Counted from the stretch's first letter, positions 7,521 through 15,806 are shown. The stretch is 31,878 nucleotides of DNA from an uncultured Lachnospiraceae bacterium (GCA_910586205.1 CAJUGD010000040.1:1-31878); one strand, 5' to 3'. A program made the numbers and translations. Notes: a model not told the origin generated them from the letters alone.

Positions 7521-8993
7521 ATGGCGGAGGCAGTAATTTTCGGCGGGACTGCGGAGGGGCGGGAATTGGCGGAGTATGCAGAAGCAGAAGGGATCCAGAC
7601 GCTGGTAAGCGTGGTGTCAGAGTATGGGAGAAAGATTTTGGGGGAGACAAAAAATGTAAGGGTGCGCTGCGGAGCCTTAAAGGAGGAGGGGATCTGCCTG
7701 CTGCTTCAAGAGGAAAATCCAAAGCTGGTGGTGGATGCCACTCATCCTTATGCGGCTGCCGCCACAGAGCAGATTGAGCAGGCATGCAAAAGAATGGGAA
7801 TCCGTTATGTGAGGGTTCTGAGGGAAGACAGCGGGAGATACAAGGAAGGAAAAGGGAAGATAACCGAGGGGGAAGACGGATGTTTCTGGGTGGACACGCC
7901 TGAGGAAGCAGCCAGTTTATTGGAAGCGGACGAACAGCAGGTGCTTCTTACTACGGGAAGCAAGGAGCTGGGAGTGTTTGCCAAGGTAAGGCATTTAAAG
8001 GACAGGATCTACGCCAGGATTTTGCCGGACAGCCGGGTTTTGGCAGAGTGTGAGGCTTGGGGGATACGGGGGCAGAGGCTGATTGCCATGCAGGGGCCTT
8101 TTTCAGAGGAAATGAACCGGGCTTTGATTCATCAGACCGGGGCAGGGTGGCTTGTGACAAAAGAATCAGGGGAAAAAGGGGGATTTGAGGAGAAAATAAA
8201 GGCGGCCAAAGCCTGTAAAATTCGTGTGATAGTGATCCGTCGTCCCGGACAGACAGAAGGGATGTCAGTTCAGGACGCTGAGAAGGAGCTGGCGCGGTTA
8301 GTAGGAGATTCTTCGCAGAAGGAGAAGCCGGATCGGCCGGGAAAAAGGCGCTGCTTGTTTCTGATTGGAATGGGAATGGGACGTGGAAGGCAGCTAACAT
8401 TAGAGGCAGAGGAGGCTCTTTCCCAATGTGATGTGGTGATGGGAGCTGTACGGATGCTGAAGGATGTGGAGCCGTGGATAAAGGGAAAGCGCGTGGAGCC
8501 GGTATATTTAGGAAAGGATGTGCTGGAATGGCTGGATGCCCATCCGGAATGTAAAAATGCCGGGGTGGTGTATTCGGGGGATACGGGGTTTTACAGCGGC
8601 TGCGGATCTGTGATGAGGGAATTAGAAGGCTGGGAGAGTATGGACAGGGAGAAATTCCAGGTGCGGATTTTTCCGGGGATTTCGTCCCTGTCCTGTCTTT
8701 GCGCCAGGCTGGGCAGGCCGTGGGAGGGGATTTATCCGGCCAGCGTTCATGGAAAAACCTGTGATTATGTGGGGCTTTTGAAGGAGCATGGAAGGATTTT
8801 TCTGCTTTTAAGCAATGGGGATGACTTGGGGAAAATCTGCCGAAGGCTGATAGAAGAAGGAATGGGGAATGCAAAGGCAGCGGTTGGGCAGCGGTTGGGT
8901 TATGAGGATGAAAAGGTTCTGACAGGATATGCCATGGAACTGGAGGGTACGAAAACAGCAGATTTGGCGGCGGTGATCTTAGAGATTGTTTGA
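7521..8993 (+). CDS. Fused precorrin-6A/cobalt-precorrin-6A reductase and CbiE methyltransferase
   Basis: The 490-aa product joins two cobalamin (corrin ring) enzymes. Residues 1-255 match CobK/CbiJ: N-terminal nucleotide-binding IFGGTAEGRELA and the family motif VVDATHPYAA. After a charged linker (about 265-285), residues about 287-490 match CbiE, the C5-methyltransferase half of precorrin-6B/cobalt-precorrin methylation: LIGMGMGRGRQLT, VYSGDTGFYSG, FPGISSLS, LLSNGD. The route is probably anaerobic because CbiE and CbiT are separate polypeptides. I chose ATG 7521, preceded by AAAGGAAGG; an in-frame upstream GTG at 7473 lies inside the palindromic repeat and has no ribosome site. The expected partner cbiT is not adjacent: an Rpn-type gene lies between. 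Confidence 0.88.
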   Translation: MAEAVIFGGTAEGRELAEYAEAEGIQTLVSVVSEYGRKILGETKNVRVRCGALKEEGICLLLQEENPKLVVDATHPYAAAATEQIEQACKRMGIRYVRVLREDSGRYKEGKGKITEGEDGCFWVDTPEEAASLLEADEQQVLLTTGSKELGVFAKVRHLKDRIYARILPDSRVLAECEAWGIRGQRLIAMQGPFSEEMNRALIHQTGAGWLVTKESGEKGGFEEKIKAAKACKIRVIVIRRPGQTEGMSVQDAEKELARLVGDSSQKEKPDRPGKRRCLFLIGMGMGRGRQLTLEAEEALSQCDVVMGAVRMLKDVEPWIKGKRVEPVYLGKDVLEWLDAHPECKNAGVVYSGDTGFYSGCGSVMRELEGWESMDREKFQVRIFPGISSLSCLCARLGRPWEGIYPASVHGKTCDYVGLLKEHGRIFLLLSNGDDLGKICRRLIEEGMGNAKAAVGQRLGYEDEKVLTGYAMELEGTKTADLAAVILEIV

Positions 8994-9006
8994 TACAGGA
9001 AATATA

Positions 9007-9035
9007 TTGTTTTTTCCGCGTCATTTCGGTATAAT
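9007..9035 (+). promoter_or_regulatory. Promoter for the Rpn-type gene
   Basis: TTGTTT (9007-9012), 17-bp spacer, TATAAT (9030-9035). It lies between the stop of the CobK-CbiE gene and the Rpn-type gene, so the inserted gene can be transcribed on its own and may also drive cbiT-cobU. Confidence 0.6.
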
Positions 9036-9100
9036 ATCAATATAAGGACCGGTTTGGCGTCAATATGCCGGTCAGTCAGGAAAGGGGCGGATGCTTTAGG

Positions 9101-9997
9101 ATGGCAGCAGTAAACAGGGAACATAAAGATCGTCTGTTCACGTTCCTGTTTGGTAAGAAGGGTAATAAGGAATGGACGTTAAGCTTGTACAATGCGGTGA
9201 ACAATACCCATTATACGGATCCAGACATCATTGAGTTCACGACAATAGAGGATGCCGTTTATATGGGGATGAAGAATGACATCTCCTTTATCCTCTGCCA
9301 TGTCATGAACGTCTACGAACAGCAAAGCAGTTACAATCCAAATATGCCGGTGCGGCAACTGATGTACGCGGCGAAGCTGTACGACAAATATATCCAGCAG
9401 AAAAGGCTTAATATTTACGGAAGGAAGCTTGTGCCGCTGCCAGTGCCAAAGCTGGTGGTTTTTTACAACGGTACGGAAGGGGAGGACGACCGGATTTTGA
9501 AGCTGAGCGATGCATTCATCCAGGAGGGGAATCCACAGGAGGCGGACATCGAGGCAAGGGTCCGGATGGTCAATATCAATTACAGGAAAAGCAAAAGTCT
9601 GCTGTCTTCCTGCAGGCCACTAGAGGAATATGCATGGCTGGTAAGTCAGATTCGTGAGAACCAACGAACTATGGGTATCGAACAGGCAGTGGACCAGGCG
9701 ATTCAGAACGTGCCGAAGGATTTTGAGATTCAAGAGTTTCTGATCGGACACAGGGCGGAGGTGAAGGATTTGTGTATTACAGAGTATAACGAAGCGGAGA
9801 CCATGCAGATGATTCGTGAGGAAGGCCGTGAGGAAGGTCGTGAGGAAGGCCGTGAGGAAGGCCGTGAGGAAGGGGATCTTAAACGTGCAAGAAAGACAGC
9901 GGCCAACATGTTAAAGGATGGAGACTCCATAGACAAGGTTGCAAGGGTTCTTGAACTTTCACCTGATATAATTCGGGCCTGGATGGGAAAATCATAA
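9101..9997 (+). CDS. Rpn-family PD-(D/E)XK nuclease / putative transposase-like protein
   Basis: The 298-aa product resembles the Rpn/PDDEXK_2 group: N-terminus NREHKDRLFTFLFG, a core with MKNDISF and NVYEQQSSYNPNMPVRQLMY (Asp and Glu-x-Gln fit the nuclease motif), then LPVPKLVVFYNG, and a C-terminus of five REEG units followed by KRARKTAANML. Known of the family: E. coli Rpn proteins are Mg-dependent DNA endonucleases that promote RecA-independent recombination, and some act in phage defence; most are uncharacterised. The start is uncertain: ATG 9101 opens the conserved region, while ATG 9065 would add 12 residues; neither has a strong ribosome site. It sits between cbiE and cbiT with its own promoter, suggesting insertion into a cobalamin operon. 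Confidence 0.8.
   Translation: MAAVNREHKDRLFTFLFGKKGNKEWTLSLYNAVNNTHYTDPDIIEFTTIEDAVYMGMKNDISFILCHVMNVYEQQSSYNPNMPVRQLMYAAKLYDKYIQQKRLNIYGRKLVPLPVPKLVVFYNGTEGEDDRILKLSDAFIQEGNPQEADIEARVRMVNINYRKSKSLLSSCRPLEEYAWLVSQIRENQRTMGIEQAVDQAIQNVPKDFEIQEFLIGHRAEVKDLCITEYNEAETMQMIREEGREEGREEGREEGREEGDLKRARKTAANMLKDGDSIDKVARVLELSPDIIRAWMGKS
9815..9874 (+). repeat. Five tandem 12-bp repeats encoding REEG
   Basis: Five in-frame CGTGAGGAAGGN units run from 9815 to 9874, nearly identical at DNA level (one C/T difference in copy 2; last copy ends GGG). Slippage would alter the protein in steps of four residues without frameshift. Such charged repeats near the C-terminus are typical of this protein group. Confidence 0.9.
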
Positions 9998-10119
9998 CGG
10001 CATTTCCGGCCAGGAAAACGGCAGCTCAATGCTTGTGCAGGAACAGCAAACAGTACTTGGCTTATTGTCCGCGGAAATAAAAGCTGTGTTATAAGTGAAA
10101 CGAAAGGAATGATAAAATA

Positions 10120-10698
10120 ATGAAGGACGAGGCGTTTATCCGTGGACAGGTTCCCATGACGAAAAGTGAAGTTCGGGCGGTATCCATATCAAAGCTGGGG
10201 CTTTGCGATAACAGTATTGTCTATGACATAGGAGCAGGAACAGGTTCTGTGGCAGTGGAGATGGCTTTGGCGATGGGGCATGGTCATGTGTATGCCATTG
10301 AACAGAGAGAAGAAGGATGCAGGCTGATAGGCCAGAATCAGGAACATTTTGGGGTAAGGAATCTGACCATTGTACCGGGAAAAGCGCCGGATGTGTTAAA
10401 AGATCTTCCTGCTGCAGACCGGGTATTTATCGGCGGAAGCGGAGGAGAACTGCCGAAAATCCTGGATTTGGTGAGAGAGAAAAATCCCTCAGCGCGGATT
10501 GTGATCAATGCCGTATCTCTGGAAACCTTGTCCGCAGTGACAGAATATCTGAGAGGGAAGGGCATGGAGGCAGAGATTGTCAGCATTCAGACAGCGCGGG
10601 CTAAAAAGCTGGGAGATTATCATCTGATGGAAGGGCAGAATCCGGTTTATATTATTACCATAGAGCCAGACAGAGGAACAAGAGAGGCAGGGCAATAA
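10120..10698 (+). CDS. cbiT: CbiT, (cobalt-)precorrin-6B C15-methyltransferase, decarboxylating
   Basis: The 192-aa product is a class I SAM methyltransferase of CbiT size. N-terminal EAFIRGQVPMTKSEVRAVSISKL is the usual CbiT opening, followed by SAM motif I VYDIGAGTGSVAVEMA (about residues 35-50), acidic VYAIEQREEG, and GKAPDVLKDLPAADRVFIGGSGG. CbiT methylates C15 and removes the C12 acetate carboxyl during anaerobic corrin ring formation, working with the CbiE domain encoded at 7521-8993. AAAGGA precedes the ATG at about 11 nt. CobU starts 1 base after its stop codon, so the two are coupled. Confidence 0.92.
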   Translation: MKDEAFIRGQVPMTKSEVRAVSISKLGLCDNSIVYDIGAGTGSVAVEMALAMGHGHVYAIEQREEGCRLIGQNQEHFGVRNLTIVPGKAPDVLKDLPAADRVFIGGSGGELPKILDLVREKNPSARIVINAVSLETLSAVTEYLRGKGMEAEIVSIQTARAKKLGDYHLMEGQNPVYIITIEPDRGTREAGQ

Positions 10699-10699
10699 T

Positions 10700-11227
10700 A
10701 TGCTGCATCTGATCACAGGCGGAAGCGCCAGCGGAAAGTCGGCTTTTGGAGAGAAGGCAGCGCTTGATACAGGGGCAGGGACACGGTACTATCTGGCTAC
10801 TATGCATCCTTGGGGAAAGGAAGGAATGGAACGGGTGAGCCGGCATCAAAGGCAGCGGGAAGGAAAGGGATTTCATACCATAGAAGCCTGGCATCATTTG
10901 GAAAATGTTTTTTTTGAGCCGGAGGGAAAAGAGGACCGGGTTATTTTGCTGGAGTGTATGTCCAATCTGGTGGCCAATGAACAGTTTGAGGCAGGGGGAA
11001 CCGACAAAGAGATTCTGCAGCGGGTGCAGAGAGGGATTTTCCATCTGCAGAATTGTGCAGAGTATGTGATTATCATCACAAATGAGGTGTTTTCCGATGG
11101 AAATGAATATGAAGATCAGACCAGGAGATATCTTGCTTTGCTGGGACAGGCAAACCAGAAGGCGGCATATATGGCAGATCTGGTTACAGAGGTTGTGTAT
11201 GGGATCGGGGTGCCGTTAAAGCTTTGA
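10700..11227 (+). CDS. cobU: CobU, adenosylcobinamide kinase / guanylyltransferase
   Basis: The 175-aa product matches CobU/CobP. Seen: P-loop GGSASGKS at residues 7-14, YYLATM, the RVSRHQRQR segment carrying the guanylylated-His region, a Walker-B-like VILLECMSNLVANE, and VIIITNEVFSDG. CobU phosphorylates adenosylcobinamide and transfers GMP to it for nucleotide-loop assembly. It follows cbiT after one base. Other late genes (cobS, cobT, cobC, cbiB) are not in the window, so the pathway is split over several loci or partial. The LacI-family gene converges from the other strand, with a terminator-like hairpin between them. Confidence 0.9.
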   Translation: MLHLITGGSASGKSAFGEKAALDTGAGTRYYLATMHPWGKEGMERVSRHQRQREGKGFHTIEAWHHLENVFFEPEGKEDRVILLECMSNLVANEQFEAGGTDKEILQRVQRGIFHLQNCAEYVIIITNEVFSDGNEYEDQTRRYLALLGQANQKAAYMADLVTEVVYGIGVPLKL

Positions 11228-11235
11228 TAGCGGAG

Positions 11236-11278
11236 CAAAAAGAAAACAAAACAGAGATGCCGCGGTTTTTGCGGCATC
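11236..11278 (-). terminator. Terminator of the LacI-family gene
   Basis: GATGCCGC (11256-11263) pairs with GCGGCATC (11271-11278). On the minus strand the hairpin is followed by T-rich sequence (complement of 11236-11253), matching intrinsic termination after the stop codon at 11297. It may also stop cobU transcripts less efficiently, since no T-run follows on the plus strand. Confidence 0.75.
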
Positions 11279-11296
11279 CGGCTATTAGTAAAAAGT

Positions 11297-12322
11297 TTAT
11301 TCCGTTGTATCCCTTCTCATAAGAACCGGCGTAACAGTCCTGTGAATCACCGCAGGAAGGGGGGACGGCTTTCTCTTTTTCTGTTCATTCATCTGCATTA
11401 CAAGAAGGTCCATGGCTTCCTTTGCAATCTTTTCCACCTGCTGTCCTATTGTGCTGGTGGGAATGATGGCCTCGGTGGAAACAGGAGAGTCATCAAAACC
11501 AATGAGCCGGTAACAGTCAGGAAGCGTCCCGTATTTGCGGACAATCAGATTCAGTAAAATATTGGCATGGGTATCATTAGACATAAAGATACCCTTTTTT
11601 TTGTTGGGATATTTTGCCTCAATACTTTCAAAAAGCAGCCGGATAGAGTCAGCGGTTTCCTGGTAGGTATTGCCTAAGTGGGTTAAGATCAGCTCATGAG
11701 GTATGCCGCGCTCTCTGCAGATGTCCTGAAATCCCTTAATCCGCCCATAGGCAGGGACAGAAGGGGGAATGTCTCCATTTACATGAATCAAAATATCACA
11801 GTTGTTTTTGTAAAGAAGGCTGGTGGCCTGAACGCCTCCCATGTAGTTGTCGGTGTTAACGCTGCAGGTGTATTGGTCTTCCCGTTCAATGGTCACAACT
11901 GGAAGCTTATAGGCAGCCAGCTCCTTTGAATGAATGGTATGGCTCAGGATGATCATGCCTTCGATTTTATAGGCAAGAAGCTCTTTAATGTATCTGCGCT
12001 CGATTTCCTCCTGGTCATTTCCCACAAACACGAGAAATTTGTAGCCATAGATCTCATAGGTGGCAAGAAGCTGATTCAGCATCTGGGAATAATAGTGCAG
12101 ATACAGATTGGGGATAATAATGCCGACAAATTCAGTCTTGCCGTTGGCCAGGATTCGAGCCACCTTGTTTTCTTTATAGTTTAAGGCAACCAGGGCATCT
12201 GCGATTTTCTGCTGGTTTTCCAGTGTGAGGGAGTCAGGATTGTTAAAGTATCTGGAAATGGTGGTTTTGGAAAAATTCGTGTATTGGGCAATATCATTGA
12301 AGGTAATGTTTTTCTTTGTCAT
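11297..12322 (-). CDS. LacI/GalR-family transcriptional repressor
   Basis: The 341-aa product has an N-terminal helix-turn-helix (ITFNDIAQYTNFSKTTISRYFN, residues about 4-26), a hinge helix KVARILANGKTE, and a periplasmic-binding-protein-like effector domain starting VGIIIPNLYLHYYSQML and ending with GFDDSPVST and the dimer region. I chose ATG 12322, with AGGAG at 12332-12336 upstream on the minus strand; an alternative ATG 12340 overlaps that site. It is divergent from the sugar ABC/GH32 operon, where CG-centred palindromes typical of LacI-family operators are found, so it very likely represses that operon and possibly itself. The effector is probably a fructoside or its phosphate, inferred from the GH32 gene. 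Confidence 0.92.
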   Translation of the reverse strand: MTKKNITFNDIAQYTNFSKTTISRYFNNPDSLTLENQQKIADALVALNYKENKVARILANGKTEFVGIIIPNLYLHYYSQMLNQLLATYEIYGYKFLVFVGNDQEEIERRYIKELLAYKIEGMIILSHTIHSKELAAYKLPVVTIEREDQYTCSVNTDNYMGGVQATSLLYKNNCDILIHVNGDIPPSVPAYGRIKGFQDICRERGIPHELILTHLGNTYQETADSIRLLFESIEAKYPNKKKGIFMSNDTHANILLNLIVRKYGTLPDCYRLIGFDDSPVSTEAIIPTSTIGQQVEKIAKEAMDLLVMQMNEQKKRKPSPLPAVIHRTVTPVLMRRDTTE

Positions 12323-12423
12323 GGCGAAAGTGCTCCTCATGGTGTTGATGGGTAGGAAAGTAACAGGGCAAGGTTTAGCCGGCCTGATTTTCTATGGCAG
12401 GGGGCAGTATTCTGGTAAAAGCT

Positions 12424-12452
12424 ATTATACCAGAATTGAAAACGGGAAACAA
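12424..12452 (-). promoter_or_regulatory. Promoter of the LacI-family gene
   Basis: On the minus strand: TTGTTT (12447-12452), 17-bp spacer, TATAAT (12424-12429), about 100 bases before the start codon. The operator-like array at 12469-12504 lies just upstream of the -35. Confidence 0.7.
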
Positions 12453-12468
12453 CTGAAAAATAAGCGGT

Positions 12469-12504
12469 ACCGTTATCGGTAACGGTATCGGTAACGGTAT
12501 CGGT
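12469..12504. promoter_or_regulatory. Operator-like array of 12-bp repeats
   Basis: ATCGGTAACGGT occurs at 12475-12486 and 12487-12498, then ATCGGT at 12499-12504. With the preceding ACCGTT the first unit forms an 18-bp near-palindrome (12469-12486, 8 of 9 half-site matches) centred on CG, as in LacI-family operators. Half-site GGTAAC resembles GGTTAC of the promoter-proximal palindrome at 12607-12626. Confidence 0.6.
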
Positions 12505-12570
12505 TTTGTGATATGTGCATAAATGAGAGAACCATAATTTGGATAATATGACAAAACAGTAAAAAAGGGG

Positions 12571-12599
12571 TTGACAGGAATCATAAGGAATGGTAAGAT
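12571..12599 (+). promoter_or_regulatory. Promoter of the sugar ABC operon
   Basis: TTGACA (12571-12576), 17-bp spacer, TAAGAT (12594-12599). The expected transcription start at about 12606 falls at the edge of the operator palindrome. Confidence 0.85.
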
Positions 12600-12606
12600 T
12601 ACACCA

Positions 12607-12626
12607 TAAAGTAACCGGTTACTTTA
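12607..12626. promoter_or_regulatory. Operator: perfect 20-bp palindrome
   Basis: A perfect 20-bp palindrome with core AAGTAACCGGTTACTT, centred on CG, starts 8 bp after the -10 element. Position and symmetry fit a LacI-family repressor blocking initiation. A second CCGG-centred half (TTACCGGTTATT) follows immediately at 12624-12635. Confidence 0.85.
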
Positions 12627-12637
12627 CCGGTTATTCA

Positions 12638-12686
12638 AAACTTTAAGAATCATTACAAGATCAAAGCTTTAACAATCATCACAAGA
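12638..12686 (+). repeat. Imperfect 23/24-bp direct repeat in the operon leader
   Basis: 12638-12660 and 12663-12686 are near-copies (AAACTTTAAGAATCATTACA versus AAAGCTTTAACAATCATCAC, both followed by AAGA). They lie in the untranslated leader between operator and first gene. Purpose unknown. Confidence 0.6.
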
Positions 12687-12730
12687 AGCACAAAAACACA
12701 GGCAGGCACATGCCTGGTCAGGAGGATGTC

Positions 12731-14053
12731 ATGAAAAGAGGATTTGCAGTGGCAGCGTCAATGCTGCTGGCAGCAGGGTGTCTGGCCGGCTGTCAGAAAA
12801 GGCAGATAAGGCCCGGAGACGTGCCGGGGTTTGACCCGGGAGAGCAGTATCTTTCTTTGTGGGTTCATTCCATTGAAGATACGGAGGAGGGGCAGGCGTA
12901 CCGCCAGTCAGTGGATCGTTTTAATGAGGTGTACAATGGGACTTATTTTGCGGATATTGAGTTTGTGCCGAGGAATAACAGCGGAGGAGGATATTCGGAT
13001 AAGGTCAATGCTTCTGTGATGGCAGGCGGCTTGCCGGATGTACTGACTGTAGACGGGCCGAATGTGGCGGCTTATGCAGCCAACGGGATTATACAGCCCT
13101 TGGCAGAGCTGTCCCAGGAGGAGAAAAGCGTATATCTGGAATCCATCTTAGATCAGGGAACCTACCAGGGAAAGCTGTATGCCCTTGGGGTAATGGAATC
13201 CAGCGTGGGGATGTACTATAACAAGGACATACTGGAAAAGGCAGGGATTACAGTGCCAGAGGCAGGGCATCCCTGGACCAGAACCGAATTTCTGGAGATC
13301 TTGGAGGAGATCAAGCCTTTGATGGATGAGATGGGCGGATATGCCCTGGATATGACCTTTCCGGTGGGAGAGGCAAGCATTTATTATTATGCGCCTTTTG
13401 TGTGGTCTGACGGGGGGAACTTAGTCAGGGAAGACGGGCTCTTGGTGGACGGATATTTCAACTCAGAGGAAATGGTGGCAGCCATGGAGTTCTTTAGGAC
13501 CGTGGTAGAGAAAGGGTACATGTCAGAAGCGCCGATTGAACATCTGTTTGAGAGCGGCAGAGCGGCATTTAAGATTGACGGAGCCTGGGAGGTGAACACG
13601 GTTTACCAGAATTACCCGGATATCCGCCTGGGAGTAGCGCCTTATGTGACAGGGGATCATTGGGATGGAGGACGTTATACGCCTACCGGCTCCTGGGCTT
13701 ATGCAGCTTCTTCCAATACAAAGAATCTGGAGGGAGCCACTGAGCTGGTGAAGTGGATGAGCGGAGTGGAAAGCGGGGTGAGGATATGGGAGCTGTCAAA
13801 GACCTTTCCTTCTACCTACGAGGCATTTGAACAGATTGACGTATTTCAGACAGATGAGAATTACCATATGCTGTATGAACAACTGAAAGAATACGGACAT
13901 CCCAGGCCCAAGACGCCTGTGTATCCCCAGGTGAGCGCTTCCTTCCAGCAGGCTCTGGAGAGTATCGCATTAAGCGGACAGGATGCAAGAGAGACCCTGA
14001 ACAAATCTGTAGAAAGGATTAACGCGAAGTTGGAGCGTTATACGAGAAAGTGA
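12731..14053 (+). CDS. Sugar ABC transporter substrate-binding lipoprotein
   Basis: The 440-aa product has a lipoprotein signal peptide (MKRGFAVAASMLLAAGCLAGC; lipobox LAGC with Cys21) followed by a family 1 extracellular solute-binding domain: LSLWVHSIEDTEEG, FNEVYNGTYFADIEFVP, DVLTVDGPNVAAYAANGIIQPL, YYNKDILEKAGI and FKIDGAWEVNTVY. It should be anchored outside the membrane and deliver an oligosaccharide to the two permeases encoded next. ATG 12731 is preceded by AGGAGG at good spacing; an upstream ATG at 12710 would destroy the signal peptide. It overlaps the first permease start by one base (TGATG). First gene of the operon, directly behind the promoter and operator. Confidence 0.93.
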   Translation: MKRGFAVAASMLLAAGCLAGCQKRQIRPGDVPGFDPGEQYLSLWVHSIEDTEEGQAYRQSVDRFNEVYNGTYFADIEFVPRNNSGGGYSDKVNASVMAGGLPDVLTVDGPNVAAYAANGIIQPLAELSQEEKSVYLESILDQGTYQGKLYALGVMESSVGMYYNKDILEKAGITVPEAGHPWTRTEFLEILEEIKPLMDEMGGYALDMTFPVGEASIYYYAPFVWSDGGNLVREDGLLVDGYFNSEEMVAAMEFFRTVVEKGYMSEAPIEHLFESGRAAFKIDGAWEVNTVYQNYPDIRLGVAPYVTGDHWDGGRYTPTGSWAYAASSNTKNLEGATELVKWMSGVESGVRIWELSKTFPSTYEAFEQIDVFQTDENYHMLYEQLKEYGHPRPKTPVYPQVSASFQQALESIALSGQDARETLNKSVERINAKLERYTRK

Positions 14054-14916
14054 TGAAGAAACGATCAAGTACATTGTTGGGAATGGCATTTTTCGGACCG
14101 GCGCTGGTTCTCTTAACCATCTTTTTGTTTGTGCCTATGGCGCTTACGCTGGCATTTAGCTTTACGGATTATTTTGCGCTGAATCCGGATCTGACCCATT
14201 TTGTAGGATTGGAAAATTATATTAAGATTTTTAAGGATGATCTTTTTGTCCGGTCTTTTGTGAACACGGTTTGTTTTGTGCTGATTATCCTTCCCTGTCA
14301 GGGGATCGGGGCTTTGGGGCTGGCGCTTTTGATCAATAAAGTGACCCATTGCAAGAAGTATTTTAAGGTGGCGTTTTTTGTTCCGGTAGTCATGTCACTG
14401 GCAGTGGTTTCAACGCTTTGGATGCAGATCTACAGTCCGGAAGGAATCTTAAATACGCTTTTGGGAAATCTGGGGATTTCGGCGCAGCCTTTTATCCACA
14501 GCGCAAAACAGGCGCTTCCTTCTATTGCTATTATGAGTGTGTGGCAGGGAGTGGGATATCAGATGATCATTTTTTTAGGCGGGCTGCAGGCCATCAATCC
14601 AGGGCTTTATGAGGCGGCGGAGATGGATCATGCAAGCGAATGGCAGAAGTTTAAGGATATTACCTTGCCGGAGCTAAAGCCCCTTTGCGTGTTTGTGTTT
14701 ATCACGGTTACAATCGGAGCATTCCGTATGATTGTGCAGCCTATGGTTATGACCGGAGGAGGTCCCTCCCACTCTACTTATACCATGGTTTATAATATTT
14801 ATGAGACTGGCACCGTCAACTGGGAGATCGGGCTTGCATCCACGATGGCGATTGTGTTTGCTATATTTGTGATGGCTCTGACAATCATTCAGTCTATTCT
14901 GACCAGGGACAGATAA
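14053..14916 (+). CDS. Sugar ABC transporter permease (MalF/UgpA type)
   Basis: The 287-aa membrane protein has about six helices and the cytoplasmic EAA loop EAAEMDHASEWQKFKDITLPELKP near residues 197-220, which docks on the ATPase. ATG 14053 shares one base with the TGA of the binding-protein gene, indicating translational coupling. Together with the next permease it forms the channel of the importer. Confidence 0.92.
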   Translation: MKKRSSTLLGMAFFGPALVLLTIFLFVPMALTLAFSFTDYFALNPDLTHFVGLENYIKIFKDDLFVRSFVNTVCFVLIILPCQGIGALGLALLINKVTHCKKYFKVAFFVPVVMSLAVVSTLWMQIYSPEGILNTLLGNLGISAQPFIHSAKQALPSIAIMSVWQGVGYQMIIFLGGLQAINPGLYEAAEMDHASEWQKFKDITLPELKPLCVFVFITVTIGAFRMIVQPMVMTGGGPSHSTYTMVYNIYETGTVNWEIGLASTMAIVFAIFVMALTIIQSILTRDR

Positions 14917-14954
14917 GACGTCCAAAAAGCACGGACAAAATAAGGAGGAAACCT

Positions 14955-15806
14955 ATGTTGACAAAAAAGCAAAAAGGAATTAACTGGATTTTGACAGCCA
15001 TACTTTTGGTCATGTCTTTGTTTTTCCTGTTTCCGGTGGTGTGGATGCTTGCCAATTCCTTTAAACCGGATGCAGCTATTACGGCGGATATGAACACTGC
15101 AGCCGCTTTTATTCCGCCTATGCCGGGAGGAGGGTTTTTTGAGAATTACATATCCATACTGACCAACACGAATTTTCTGCGGTATATGGCAAACACCCTG
15201 TTCTATGCAGCGATTCTGATTGTGTGCGGCGTGGTAGTAAACGGGCTGGCCGGATATGCCTTGGCAAAGATCCAGTTTCCGTTTCGGGAGCGATGGGTGC
15301 TTTTGATCCTTCTTCTTCAGATTGTGCCCATGGAAACAATCCTGACCATTCATTTTCTGATGATTGCCAAGGTGGGACTTTTAAATACTGTGGTAGGTTA
15401 TATCCTTCCCATGATCGTGAATCCGTTCAACATTTTTTTATTCCGTCAGGTGTTTATGAATCTGCCGGATGATGTGTATGAGGCGGCTCAGTTGGATTTC
15501 TGCAGTCCGCTGAAATATTTTTTCACCATGGTCCTTCCCATGTCCAAGACTGTGGTGGCGACGGTAAGTGTGTTTACGTTTTTAAATGTGTGGAATGATT
15601 ATCTGTGGCCTTCGTTGGTCTTTACGTCCAGTAATCTTCTCACTGCACAGATTGGCCTTAATTCCATTACATCCAATGAAAATACTACTATGGGGCAGAC
15701 CTTGGCAGTGATTACCATGGTAACGATTCCTGTGATTATAATTTACTCGTTGTTCTCGAAACAGATTGTAGAAGGCGTGACCTCAACAGGGTCCAAGGAG
15801 GGATGA
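14955..15806 (+). CDS. Sugar ABC transporter permease (MalG/UgpE type)
   Basis: The 283-aa product is a second permease with six predicted helices and EAA loop EAAQLDFCSPLKYFFTMVLP. A strong AAGGAGG site precedes the ATG. It lies 38 bases after the first permease and 4 bases before the ATPase gene, in the usual order of carbohydrate uptake (CUT1) operons. Confidence 0.92.
   Translation: MLTKKQKGINWILTAILLVMSLFFLFPVVWMLANSFKPDAAITADMNTAAAFIPPMPGGGFFENYISILTNTNFLRYMANTLFYAAILIVCGVVVNGLAGYALAKIQFPFRERWVLLILLLQIVPMETILTIHFLMIAKVGLLNTVVGYILPMIVNPFNIFLFRQVFMNLPDDVYEAAQLDFCSPLKYFFTMVLPMSKTVVATVSVFTFLNVWNDYLWPSLVFTSSNLLTAQIGLNSITSNENTTMGQTLAVITMVTIPVIIIYSLFSKQIVEGVTSTGSKEG

Noticed and set aside
7951..9024. 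Long open frame on the minus strand (357 codons)
   Set aside because: It is antisense to the CobK-CbiE gene, has a Pro/Ser/His-rich composition typical of a shadow frame and no ribosome site.
9815..9874. CRISPR-like repeat array
   Set aside because: The 12-bp units are contiguous, without spacers, and are in-frame coding repeats.
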